DNA of 28,446 nucleotides from Chara braunii (lineage: Eukaryota > Streptophyta > Charophyceae > Charales > Characeae): contig BFEA01000094.1 in the NCBI GenBank assembly GCA_003427395.1, forward strand, positions 759,130 through 787,575, given 5' to 3'. The notes under the pieces were generated by a model, which saw only the letters and a program-made list of their open reading frames with translations, ran no database searches and was not told the origin of the DNA. Positions 9,460 through 17,326 of this stretch are shown one piece after another (the stretch's first letter is position 1; every line of letters starts with the position of its first letter). The position numbers were made by a program, and so were the translations under genes.

Positions 9460-9612
9460 ATCTGGCTGCAGGAAATCAAAATTGTAATTCAATTGTCATG
9501 ACGTTGAATATTTGGAATCGCTGATTAGAACGAGTAGGATCCTCAGAGGCTATATGCCCAGCAACCATTTTATCTCTCTCGTTGAAGATACAGTCCGATG
9601 CCATTAGAAAAC
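9460..9612 (+). ncRNA. Group I intron 3' core remnant (probably from cox1)
   Basis: GAAGATACAGTCCGA (about 9585-9599) is nearly identical to the S element that forms one side of P7/P3 in group I introns (AAGATATAGTCC). Upstream, GGCTGCAGGAAATC (about 9464) and GGAATCGCTGATTAGAACG resemble the Q and R elements. It ends just before a cox1 exon, consistent with an intron upstream of the conserved DTRAYF codons. The 5' half of the intron and any homing endonuclease ORF are missing. Confidence 0.6.
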
Positions 9613-10187
9613 TAGTGGTTGAATTGACCCGAGCTTATTTCACCGTAGCAACCATGCTTATAGCGGTGCCAACTTGAATCAAGATATTTAGTTGGATCGC
9701 CACTATGTGGGTAGGTTCAATACAATTAAAAACACCTATGTTATTCGTTGTAGGATTCATCTTCTTGTTTCCCATAGGAGGACTTACTTGAATTGTATTA
9801 GCTAATTCTGGTTTTGACATTGCTCTACGATTACGTACTTTCTATGGGAGCCGTATTCGCTCTATTTGCAGGATTCTGCTATTGGATAGGCAAAATCTCT
9901 ACACTTCAATATCCAGAAACCTTAGGTCAAATTCATTTTTGGAATACTTTCTTTGGTGTGAATTTGACTTTCTTTCCTATGCATTTCTTAGATCTTGCGG
10001 GCATGCCACGCCTCATTCCGGATTATCCAGACGCTTATGCCAGATGGAATGCATTGAGTAGTTTTGACTCTTATCTTTCTGTTGTAGGAATTTTAGTTTT
10101 TTTTGTGGTTGTTTATCTCACTTTAACCAGTGAAGTGCGCGCTCTGCAAGTGACTTGGGCAGTTGAGCCAAATTCAACTACCAATAG
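9613..10187 (+). pseudogene. cox1: cox1 pseudogene fragment (mitochondrial DNA in the nucleus)
   Basis: Conceptual translation matches the C-terminal half of cytochrome c oxidase subunit 1, the catalytic subunit of mitochondrial complex [29 protein letters not shown], then [56 protein letters not shown] and SVVGILVFF. It is broken: two conserved glycine codons read TGA, and a deletion near 9830 removes the segment that normally carries heme-ligand histidines (DTYYVVAHFHYV). After TLTSE, the codons VRALQ replace the usual sequence and are shared with the nuclear repeat arms at 1.6 and 2.2 kb, before cox1-like WAVEPNSTT resumes. The remaining frame from 9814 to 10308 is open by chance and should not be called a gene. 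Confidence 0.93.
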
Positions 10188-10317
10188 GCACTTCCAAGGC
10201 GTTATGGTGCGAAGCACAGAACGTAAGATCACTGCCTTTCTTTTTCCACATTATTCTTTCAGGTTCCCACTTTTATTGATTTCACGCGTAGTGTATTTTT
10301 TTTGTTGAGTTCCGGAT

Positions 10318-10655
10318 ACACATAAACAAAAATCAATAGTACTGGCAACGAATCCTGCATAAATACAAGGAGGATGTATAGCCAATACGGGGTCTTGTAG
10401 TACAAGGTTGAATTCTTTTCCCGAATCAGTGCTTAAAAAGGAAATTCGAAGAAAAGGATCGGAGGTTAAACATTAAAAAACAGAGAAAAATAAAGCAATC
10501 CGTTTGTGAATCATAAGAGGGGCACCAGTCAAGGCAACTTCGTTGCGAGTTCAGAAACAAAAGACAAAACCATAAAGACTCAGGATCCAACACCATAATA
10601 AGATACTACCTTCATGATTCGACCAAGTTCCAGAAACTTTATAGAACAAATTCCG
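10318..10655 (-). pseudogene. ccmF: ccmF (cytochrome c maturation) pseudogene fragment
   Basis: On the minus strand, 10655-10554 reads [14 protein letters not shown] and [13 protein letters not shown], and about 10475-10318 reads PFLRISFLS and [18 protein letters not shown]. Both are hallmark segments of mitochondrial CcmF (yejR; ccmFN of plants), a membrane protein of the haem-lyase complex for c-type cytochromes. The blocks are in gene order, but a stop follows GFVFCF and the frame changes between them. It is inverted relative to the cox1 fragment. The 130 bp between the two (10188-10317) was not identified. Confidence 0.85.
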
Positions 10656-10664
10656 CCATATCGA

Positions 10665-10905
10665 ACATTCATCCCCCCTTCTCCCACCTACCTCCCGCCA
10701 CCTCCCACTTCCCCTCCCACCATTTACCACCTCCATCCCGCCGTCTCGGCGTGTCCCACCTGCTTCCCGCTACCTCCCCCTTCCCCTCCTGCCATCTCCC
10801 ACACCATCCTCCAGCTCCCTCCCACCACTTTGGTCCTCTTCTTCCGTCATCTTCCTCCTCCCTCCTGCCATCCTCCGCCTCCCTCCCGCCATCACCACTT
10901 CTCTG
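10665..10905. repeat. CT-rich minisatellite, right block
   Basis: It has the same CCTCCCGCCATC and CCTCCCACC words as 9040-9342, in the same orientation. A short direct repeat CACTTCTCTGCATG follows at about 10895 and 10931. Confidence 0.8.
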
Positions 10906-10994
10906 CATGTGTGGAAAAGGCAAATTCGGGCACTTCTCTGCATGCGCAGCAGCCCCCCATCACCACTTCTTTTTTTTTCTTTTTTCTTTTTCAA

Positions 10995-11116
10995 ATACCT
11001 CGCACGGGTGACCCTTGCAGCCGCCCGGCCATTCAGGCTGCACCGGTGTACGGCCGTGCCGGCCCGGCCGGGGGGCTCAGGAAGCCTAGGCCAAAAGCCC
11101 GTTTTTTTTTTTTTTA
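10995..11116. mobile_element. GC-rich cassette bounded by T runs
   Basis: A GC-rich core with CGGGTGACCC, GCCGTGCCGGCCCGGCCG and a T13 run at its right edge. CGGGTGACCC recurs at 27681-27690 and GCCGTGCCGGCC at 6953-6964. It resembles the other GC-rich cassettes next to homopolymers; its origin is unknown. Confidence 0.35.
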
Positions 11117-11381
11117 AAGCCAGGAAATGGGCCCGACGTCACTTACAAAAAGTACGTGATACTGTTTCCAGGCGAGACATCACTAGTCAAGCCCAAAAAC
11201 AGGACCACAAGTCACCTCAAACCCTAAGACTAGCAGAGAAAACAAACCAACCAACTATCAACAGCAATCAAACTATTATCTGAAATAAAAACTGAAAAAG
11301 GAGAGGAAAGGACAAAGCTACTACCAGTATTTCTAAGATGAAAAAAACAGACCTAACCATTTAATCAAAACAACACACCAT

Positions 11382-11556
11382 AGGGCGTCGCCGCACGGCT
11401 CACGAAACGAAAAACGAAACGAGTGCATCTTCCCGCAGAAAATGGCCAGGTTCATCCGTTTGCAATAACTAGTAACGAGTGTATCTTGCCACCTTCCTTG
11501 GGCAGATGCACTCGTTTCGTTTTCGTTTCGTGCGCCGTGGGGCGAGGCCCTATACC
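11382..11556. mobile_element. Inverted-repeat (MITE-like) element
   Basis: Arms at 11382-11430 and 11504-11556 pair over about 50 bp. The inner part CACGAAACG...GAAACGAGTGCATCT is nearly perfect (one base length difference in the A run), and the outer ATAGGGC-TCGCC-CACGGC part has three mismatches. The spacer is about 73 bp. No coding sequence or clear target duplication is visible. Confidence 0.75.
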
Positions 11557-11657
11557 ACAAACCAATAGCACAAAATGTTACAACAATTATTACTAACAAT
11601 CGCCATAACGGAAGTCAAGGCTCCATTGGTGGCAAAACCTAAAGCGTTCCTCCCACC

Positions 11658-12401
11658 ATGGGAGGAATGAAAAAGAGAAGCCCTAATTACAAAGACATAC
11701 CCCAACACTCCAATTTAAATGCAAACAGCCACAAACCCAAAAACCTAAAAGCACTCTTCGCCGAAAGCGGCGAGAGGACAAGGAATTCCCACCAACTCAC
11801 AACTAAGCCCGTCAAATCCACCCCCCACTTTCTTTCCAATAGCGACCAAGCCAGGAGTCAAACGAACGAGACTTGCAAAGAGCCAGTGAAACGATCAGGA
11901 CAGTGTCAGATCTTCAACCACCACCGACAGCACATGAGTTGCAGTGTGATAAAGAGAGAAGCCGATCGGCCCATACCAAGTCAATTCCAATCTCCCACGG
12001 TCACCAGCATCCTTTCGCTGAGCAGGTCTTCATTGACATCTCGCTTGCATCACGGCAGATCTTCGTTGGCATCTCTCACCTCTTTGCCGGCCATCGGCAA
12101 AATCAGCCACCAGCTTGTTAATCGGGCAGGAGGTCATAAGCAAAATCCATCACCGGTTTGTTTTTCGCTCAGAAGCGACCTGTCCAATTGCCAATCGCCG
12201 CAGGCCACCCCCTTGTCAGAGAAGCGGGATATCGCAATGGCATCTCCATATCGAAGACCGGGGAGCGAAGCCCCCGATCAGTTACGTAAGGTATGTTGGC
12301 GGCGGTCGGATCCCGCCCTCCAGCCGTCCCCACTTCAACAACTTTCCTCCCTCGGATTGGCAATTCCTGACACCACGTCAGGTGAGAGTAGTATCAGCTA
12401 G
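11658..12401 (+). CDS. Hypothetical protein, weak ORF
   Basis: The frame starts with ATG in a strong initiation context (CCACCATGGG) and runs 247 codons to TAG. The product is rich in Ser, Arg, Pro and Gln, with no predicted membrane segment and no recognised domain. Other frames across the same DNA are also open for more than 80 codons, which argues that base composition rather than selection keeps it open. It could be a real but unrecognised protein, or part of an unannotated element. Confidence 0.2.
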   Translation: MGGMKKRSPNYKDIPQHSNLNANSHKPKNLKALFAESGERTRNSHQLTTKPVKSTPHFLSNSDQARSQTNETCKEPVKRSGQCQIFNHHRQHMSCSVIKREADRPIPSQFQSPTVTSILSLSRSSLTSRLHHGRSSLASLTSLPAIGKISHQLVNRAGGHKQNPSPVCFSLRSDLSNCQSPQATPLSEKRDIAMASPYRRPGSEAPDQLRKVCWRRSDPALQPSPLQQLSSLGLAIPDTTSGESSIS

Positions 12402-12554
12402 AAGTCATTCAAAACTCCTCCAGCGCGCCCCCCTCCGTGCCCTAGCACCCATTCCCGCGCGACCATGGCCATACCTCGCCAGGTTTCGGCAACCGTCATA
12501 GACCAGTTTTGCCAACCACGTACACGAGCCCCCAGCGCCCAACTGCCGCCAGGG

Positions 12555-12602
12555 GAGACGCGTTAGCACTGTGTTACCACAGCACTAATGCGCCACGTCT
12601 CT
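12555..12602. repeat. Imperfect hairpin
   Basis: AGACG-CGTTAGCACTGTG pairs with CACAGCACTAATGCG-CGTCT across a 4-base loop, with a small bulge. A short palindromic element with no known role. Confidence 0.5.
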
Positions 12603-12930
12603 TAGAGTGGGTAATGGGATTTTTAAACCATTTTTTATACTTCTTTTTTTACAGCATTCATTGAGTCTTTTTTTGTGTTTTTTTTTCTTGATTCTCTTTT
12701 TTTGGTAGTAGTAGAATCGCTGACAACGCTAATTAGGGAATTCTTTGAGGAGGATTTTGGTGTTACTGTAGTGGAGGGGATTTTTTTAACTTCTTTTTGG
12801 AATTGTGGACAGTGGTTTCTACAGGGAAGGAGGGGCTCCCCCCGACGAAGCCTGATTGAAGACCTTGCGACCCCTGAACTTGCAGCTCTCTGACGTTGAT
12901 TGTTTTGCCTTCAGCACTGGGCCCTACTAC

Positions 12931-12937
12931 ATTTACT

Positions 12938-12999
<62 letters not shown>

Positions 13000-13083
13000 G
13001 AGAAGTTGTCACTTTATATTTCAAAACAGATGTGGTCGAGGCTGGGGACCTCACAATTCTACCCGGTGACTAAATTTACTGTT
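12931..13083 (-). mobile_element. tRNA-like SINE insertion with poly(A) tail and 10-bp target duplication
   Basis: ATTTACTGTT occurs at 12931-12940 and again at 13074-13083. Between them lie a T run of about 56 and an 80-bp body. Read on the minus strand the body starts TAGTCACCGGGTAGAATTG, resembling the A-box side of tRNA-Gly (GGTAGAAT). CCTCGACC may be a worn B box, followed by a 3' unit and the poly(A) tail. Tail plus matching flanks is the signature of LINE-driven retroposition. The tRNA origin is less sure than the insertion. Confidence 0.7.
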
Positions 13084-13625
13084 CATTATAATAATTTCAA
13101 AAAAAATCAGTGTTGTTGTTGTTGTTTTTTTTGTTTTTTTTTTTGTTTTTTTTTTCTTGCGGGGACCTTCTTTGGTCCTTGCACGGCCAGGCCGCCGAGG
13201 CAAACAATGTGACCCAGTAGCGCGGATGGTAGGCTAGAACCATTTGCATTTTTTTTTTTGGCCCCCTGCTCGTAAACCTTCCTTTTTTGTGTCCTAAAAA
13301 ATTCAGCTGCCTTAAGAGGTGATAGATGTATTGAATCTATTGATGATGTACTTGTAATTCCACATTTCCATGTGTGCTGTGTTGTCTAAACGAGTGCTTT
13401 CACCTTTACGACCCACCTACCACTAATATTTCATGAATACCGGCAAGCAAGGACTAGGAAACGGCACTACAGTTGAGGGCCCAGTTGAGGTACTGTCATG
13501 ATATCGAAAGGAACTGAGAAGCGCTGATATCCGATGTCCCTCTTGACTGGGTGCGTATTCTGCGTAAGAGACCGCGGCTGGCAGAAGGGGACTAGGTCGC
13601 AGTCCCAGACGGCAGGGAAAGTGTA
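13084..13625. other. Intergenic with T-rich tracts, no gene recognised
   Basis: Several T/GTT tracts (13115-13155) precede a short GC-rich block (13155-13203) of the homopolymer-associated kind. From 13260 to 13625 nothing is recognised, though its right part may belong to the LINE relic that follows. Confidence 0.4.
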
Positions 13626-13629
13626 CTAG

Positions 13630-14238
13630 GCAACGTGGTGGAGGTACGGGCAGGCGAATCCTTGGTCAGCCTCTTCCACAAGGGTAAGGGTAACGTCCTC
13701 ACCAGATACACTCCAGACGCGGTGACGTGGTGCAGGAACGAGCAGCTGCACAGGATCTGGGGAACGAGGCACAAAGACGAATGGACCGTGTTCCTCGTGG
13801 GAACCCCCCTTGCCGAACTTCCCTTCGACTCAGAGGAGTGGCATTGGGCGCCTGCACAGGATCTGGGGAACGCCAGCTGACTTGAATATAAAGTTCTTTA
13901 GTTTGACGGTGAAGGCCACATACCGGCTGCTGCGGCCAAAGGTGAACTTAAAGGAGATTTTGAAAGCCCGCTGGAAATCCCACCTGAATCTGGGGAATGA
14001 GAACATCTGCCCCATCCGGTGGTTCTCGATCATGAGGTCTAAACTGGCGAAGCTCGCCTCGCTGCAGTGGCAGATAGAGCACCATTGCCTTCCTACTAAT
14101 AATTGCCTGGTGGATCGCACGTACCCGGAACAAGCAGAAGGGTATGGTGCTTCCTTGGTGTAAATCCTGCCACACCGCCTTCCCCTCCCGTAAGATCCCG
14201 GGAACTATAGAACACAACTTCCTACAGTGCTCCGTCTT
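13630..14238 (+). pseudogene. Non-LTR retrotransposon (LINE) relic, part 1: zinc-binding region
   Basis: Translations in two frames give SLTVKATYRLLRPK, then KLAKLASLQWQIEHHCLPTN, then, after a frameshift near 14140, LPWCKSCH and GTIEHNFLQCSV. This is the order seen at the end of plant LINE reverse transcriptases (zf-RVT region): an FSVKSAYRLL-like strand, a W-LPTN motif, and a zinc knuckle CX2C...HX4C (CKSC and HNFLQC). The catalytic YADD domain is not present upstream, so the copy is 5'-truncated. It is interrupted at about 14238 by AT microsatellite and hammerhead-type repeats and resumes at about 14744. Confidence 0.75.
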
Positions 14239-14294
14239 AAATTAGAAAAGATATATATATATATATATATATCGTCAAATAGTATATATATCGT

Positions 14295-14345
<51 letters not shown>

Positions 14346-14678
14346 TCAAATAGAACTGCCCGGTAAACCGTAGGCAGAGAGGGAGAAGAGGACAACAAAC
14401 GAGGGGCTGTGACAAACTGTTTCGTCGGAGTTTCACCGATATATATCGTCACAAACAGAACTGCCCGGTAAACCGTAGGCAGAGAGAGAGAAGAGGACAA
14501 TATATATATATCGTCACAAACAGAACTGCCCGGTAAAACCGTAGGCAGAGAGAGAGAAGAGGACAACAAACGAGGGGCTGTGACAAACTGTTTCGTCGGA
14601 GTTTCACCGACTCATCAGGAGGCTGAACCCTATATATATCGTCAATATATCGTCACAAACAGATATATATATATATAT
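14239..14678 (-). repeat. Hammerhead-bearing repeats in an (AT)n microsatellite
   Basis: Three copies of a unit of about 110 bp sit between AT runs. On the plus strand each begins ATCGTCA, then GAACTGCCCGGTAAA, CCGTAGGCAGAGAG, GAGAAGAGGACAACAAACG, AGGGGCTGTGACAAACTG and the ribozyme-like end. Copy 1 (about 14352-14438) is cut off in stem II, copy 2 (about 14457-14500) is a 5' fragment, and copy 3 (about 14519-14631) is complete. The same family is at 25519-25915. Confidence 0.9.
14582..14618 (-). ncRNA. Hammerhead ribozyme-like motif
   Basis: The minus strand reads CTGATGA, then a hairpin GTCGG/CCGAC (helix II, seven-base loop), then GAAA, then CAGTTTGTC. All conserved core positions of a hammerhead are present. 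Helix III would be minimal (C-G, A-U and a three-base loop) and cleavage would follow GUC. Helix I next to the cleavage site is not convincing: only AGGG/CCCT a few bases away could pair. Minimal hammerheads of this kind are known from Penelope-like elements. Self-cleavage cannot be claimed from sequence alone. Confidence 0.65.
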
Positions 14679-14743
14679 ATGGCTAAAACCAAACAAATAA
14701 AAAATTTGACTTCCAATTTCGGACCTCAACACCCAGCTGCTCC
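14679..14743 (+). pseudogene. nad7: nad7 5' end fragment (mitochondrial)
   Basis: ATG opens MAKTKQIKNL then TSNFGPQHPAA, the start of mitochondrial NADH dehydrogenase subunit 7 (complex I, 49-kDa subunit), whose family continues HGVLR. Homology stops after 21 codons, where the sequence passes into the LINE relic. It begins at the very end of an AT run, so the fragment looks captured, not inserted as part of a long mitochondrial piece. Confidence 0.85.
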
Positions 14744-15060
14744 AAGGGCGGTCCTCACTTGGCGTTGGTGGGATAGGATATGGAACCTTTTGGGCACCCG
14801 ATCGGCCTGGCCCTGGGACTGGAAGGCGCTGTTCTGCGAGGCATGGACCTCCCCCACGGACAGTGTTTTTGAAAACAATATGTTCAAGATTGGCAGGAGA
14901 GCGATTATCTGGGCGCTCTGGAGGAAACGCTGCACACACACCATTGACGGAGTTCGCATAGATGGAGAGGAAGTGACAGAAATGATCAAACAGTACATAC
15001 ATCAAGAGCTCCTCTCACGGTGGCAGAAGATCGAGAACCAACTGGAGTTATATATCACTT
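14744..15060 (+). pseudogene. LINE relic, part 2: C-terminal tail
   Basis: The frame reads LTWRWWDRIWNLLG, WKALFCEAW, then RRAIIWALWRKRC and an acidic helix-like end. After the HX4C zinc knuckle, plant LINEs typically continue with an arg/trp-rich stretch ending in a W-A-L-W-x-x-R motif, so this joins part 1 across the 14239-14743 insert. No termini or tail were identified; a foldback repeat overlaps the right end. Confidence 0.65.
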
Positions 15061-15063
15061 ACA

Positions 15064-15270
15064 CCACCAGTACTTGGCCCAGCTATCGATGCCAAGCCTG
15101 AAAACGGGCTGCGCGCCGTTTCGCTCCGACCCGCCAGCGCAACAAGAAAAAAATTGTTTTGGCTGGCGGCGCCAGCCTTTGAGGATCAATACCCCGAGCC
15201 TCCGGAAGTTGCGGGCCGTTAACGACAACGCCCCGCGGCTGATGTATGGGCCAAGTACCGGTGGTCTAAA
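15064..15270. mobile_element. Foldback repeat related to 166-300
   Basis: CACCAGTACTTGGCCCAGC (about 15066) faces GGGCCAAGTACCGGTGG (15249-15265), and an inner hairpin pairs CGCCAGCGCAACAA with TTGTTTTGGCTGGCG (about 15130-15165). The outer arm is a 20-base reverse complement of 262-281. This fits a short non-autonomous inverted-repeat element. Confidence 0.6.
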
Positions 15271-15880
15271 GAGAGATGTTACACAAGCAATCAATCAATT
15301 CTCAGGGGAAAGGGGGGCTGGATTGCTTATATCCGATGGGAGGGTGGCCAATCTCCGGGGCAGGAGCAGGCTGCAGGAGGGATTCGTGAGGGATTACTGC
15401 ACTTTGCTTCCAGGAATGGACCAAGGAGTACCGCTGCGCCCACCCTCGGAGTTCCCGGACCCCTTCCCGCCCCATCAACTGTCTATGGTAGACATGCAAT
15501 GCTATGGTGCAGGGTAAGCGAACGTCAATTGGCACCGGTTCGAGGAACACAGGGCAGTGAGTGGATAGAGCAGCTTGGAGAACCGCTGGGCAGAGCAGCT
15601 TGGAGATCTGCTGGCGTTCAGGAAGAGCCTGCACTGGTGGCTGGGCGAACGCAGGACTAGAAAAGGAAGGCTGGGGTCACTAAGGAGACGAAAATGGATC
15701 TGTTGGCTCGTTTGGAGCGAAAGAGGTGGCTACCCGCCTATAGCATCTTGTTATCTGGCTATGTTTGGCAAGCATAGCACCCTGTCATTTGGTTATGTTT
15801 GGCAGTGCCTGCACAGTCAATCCCAGGTAACACAGGCAATCAATGCTGGCAGGTGACACAGTTAATTTCTGCCTTGAGAT
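15271..15880. other. Intergenic, no gene recognised
   Basis: A GC-moderate stretch with open frames lacking recognisable domains. GGTTATGTTTGGCA/GGCTATGTTTGGCA is repeated at about 15757 and 15791. It may include further LINE sequence that I cannot identify. Confidence 0.4.
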
Positions 15881-15884
15881 AGAT

Positions 15885-16005
15885 ATTCAGGGGGACGCTG
15901 CACCCATTGTCTAGCAGGTGATGCTCCCCACCAGTAGATTGGAGCAACCAGGCGGCCTGCAAGGAGGGGGGGGGCTCATATCACCCCTCCTAGCGTTGCA
16001 GCGTG

Positions 16006-16037
<32 letters not shown>
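15885..16037 (+). mobile_element. R1-family retroposon with 27-base poly(A) tail
   Basis: The block at 15908-15953 (CAGCAGGTGATGCTCCCCACC and on) is the reverse complement of the R1 core at 3299 and 4424. The sequence continues through a G-rich patch and CGTTGCAGCGTGG to a poly(A) run at 16011-16037. Orientation (R1 before poly(A)) agrees with copy 2 at 4394-4480. Confidence 0.55.
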
Positions 16038-16041
<4 letters not shown>

Positions 16042-16328
16042 GAAAACCCCCTCAGCAAAGAATAAAGGAAAAGAAAAAGAAAAGAAAAGAAAAAGAAAAG
16101 AAAAGAAAAAGAAGCTGCCCAGCTTCTCATTAACAACACTACTTTCTGGATTCCCTGTTATGGCAGAAACACAAAAAAGATTAAAAAAAAAAGAAAAAAA
16201 GCATCATACTCCTGGTCTTCAGCCATGGCTGCATGGCTGCACTTGCTCAGCTCATCCCCACTCATCATTCAGAGTAGCCTTCCTCAGTCATGACACTTCA
16301 GCTGCTGCCTGTTTAAACCGCTACTCTC

Positions 16329-16616
16329 TTCTTCACCCGAATAGAGCGCCCGGTCATTATCGCTGTATTTGGTGCAACTTTCAGTCCAGATGCAGCAATA
16401 ACGACCGGGCGTTCTGTTCGAGTGAAGACGGTGGTGCGCCCTGTCATTATCGCTGTATTTGGTGCAGCTTTCAGTCCAGATGCAGCAATAACGACCGGGC
16501 GTTCTGTTCGAGTGAAGACGCGGTGGTGCGCCCTATCATTATCGCTGTATTTGGTGCAGCTTTCAGTCGAGATGCAGCAATAACGACCGGGCGTTCTGTT
16601 CGAGTGAAGACGGTTG
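16329..16616. mobile_element. MITE-like element amplified as a tandem array (about 90-bp units)
   Basis: The first unit (16329-16433) has inverted ends: CTTCACCCGAATAGAGCGCC and CGGTCATTATCGCTG pair with the region ending CGGGCGTTCTGTTCGAGTG. Two more units follow head to tail; the word CATTATCGCTG starts at 16355, 16445 and 16537. In units 2 and 3 the left end is shortened and fused to GGTGGTGCGCCCT. Related single copies lie at 26404-26512, 26773-26885 and 27057-27155. Confidence 0.85.
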
Positions 16617-17210
16617 TGCACGGCTGCAGACTTGCTGAAAATGAACTCGTCGCCCATCTGAAAAAAAAAAACTTCGCGCCTCAGTCCTTCCTGACCACAA
16701 AGGCTGGCAGCACGAGTCGAAAACGAAGAAAAAAAGTGCACTGCGGGCGGTTTCAGCTAAAGCTTGGGGCGCAGCGGAGCATCTCCAGGTGCAGGTGTAC
16801 TCGTGTGCTTTAATGCCACATACACGGGAGGGCACAAACGATAAATGATGGCTATGTAAGCCACAAGATGCAAATAGGGGTAGTTATTCCAGCAAAGCTC
16901 AGGGTTTACGACTTGTTATTAACCTATAATAATGGACGGATGGCCCCGGACTGCTGGAAGCATAATCTGGAAGAGAACCAGTTTCATTTCTGGTACTCTA
17001 ACAGACGGCACCTACAAGTGAAAGAGACCCAGTCCCATTTCGATCACAATCCTGGTACTCCAACAGACATCACTATCCAGTACGGCCTTTAAAAAAAAAA
17101 CAGAAAAAAAAAAACAGAAAAAAAAAGGGAGGTGTGACTTGGCTTTTGTCCACTCTCAGTCACAACATCTACAAGTAAACAACGCAAAGGGACATACAGT
17201 ACTCAATTAC
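16617..17210. other. Intergenic, no gene recognised
   Basis: It contains an A-rich patch (17091-17127) and a short direct repeat (GAGAACCAGTTTCATTTCTG then GAGACCCAGTCCCATTTCGA, about 16972 and 17022, each followed by a GGTACTC/AACAGAC block). No gene was recognised. Confidence 0.45.
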
Positions 17211-17326
17211 ATTTTTATTTTATTTTATTTCATATATTTTTAAAGTTTTAATTGTACGCAGTTAAAAAGGGAGGCACGGTTACTGTTAATTTTTTTTTTA
17301 AAATATATGAAATAAAATAAAAATGC
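17211..17326. repeat. Inverted repeat, AT-rich
   Basis: CATTTTTATTTTATT...TTCATATATTTTTAAA (17211-17243) pairs with TTTAAAATATATGAAATAAA...ATG (17298-17326) over about 29 bp. The spacer is about 55 bp. It could be a small MITE or a cruciform-forming relic. Confidence 0.75.

Noticed and set aside
9814-10308. Treating the open frame in the cox1 segment as an intact gene
   Set aside because: Upstream stops, a deletion removing the conserved histidine segment, and a non-cox1 tail show it is a fragment.
10895-10950. Retroviral-type CCHC zinc knuckle (CMCGKGKFGHFSAC)
   Set aside because: The spacing is CX1C then X6 H, not CX2CX4HX4C, and the DNA is a local direct repeat of CACTTCTCTGCATG next to a CT-rich minisatellite.
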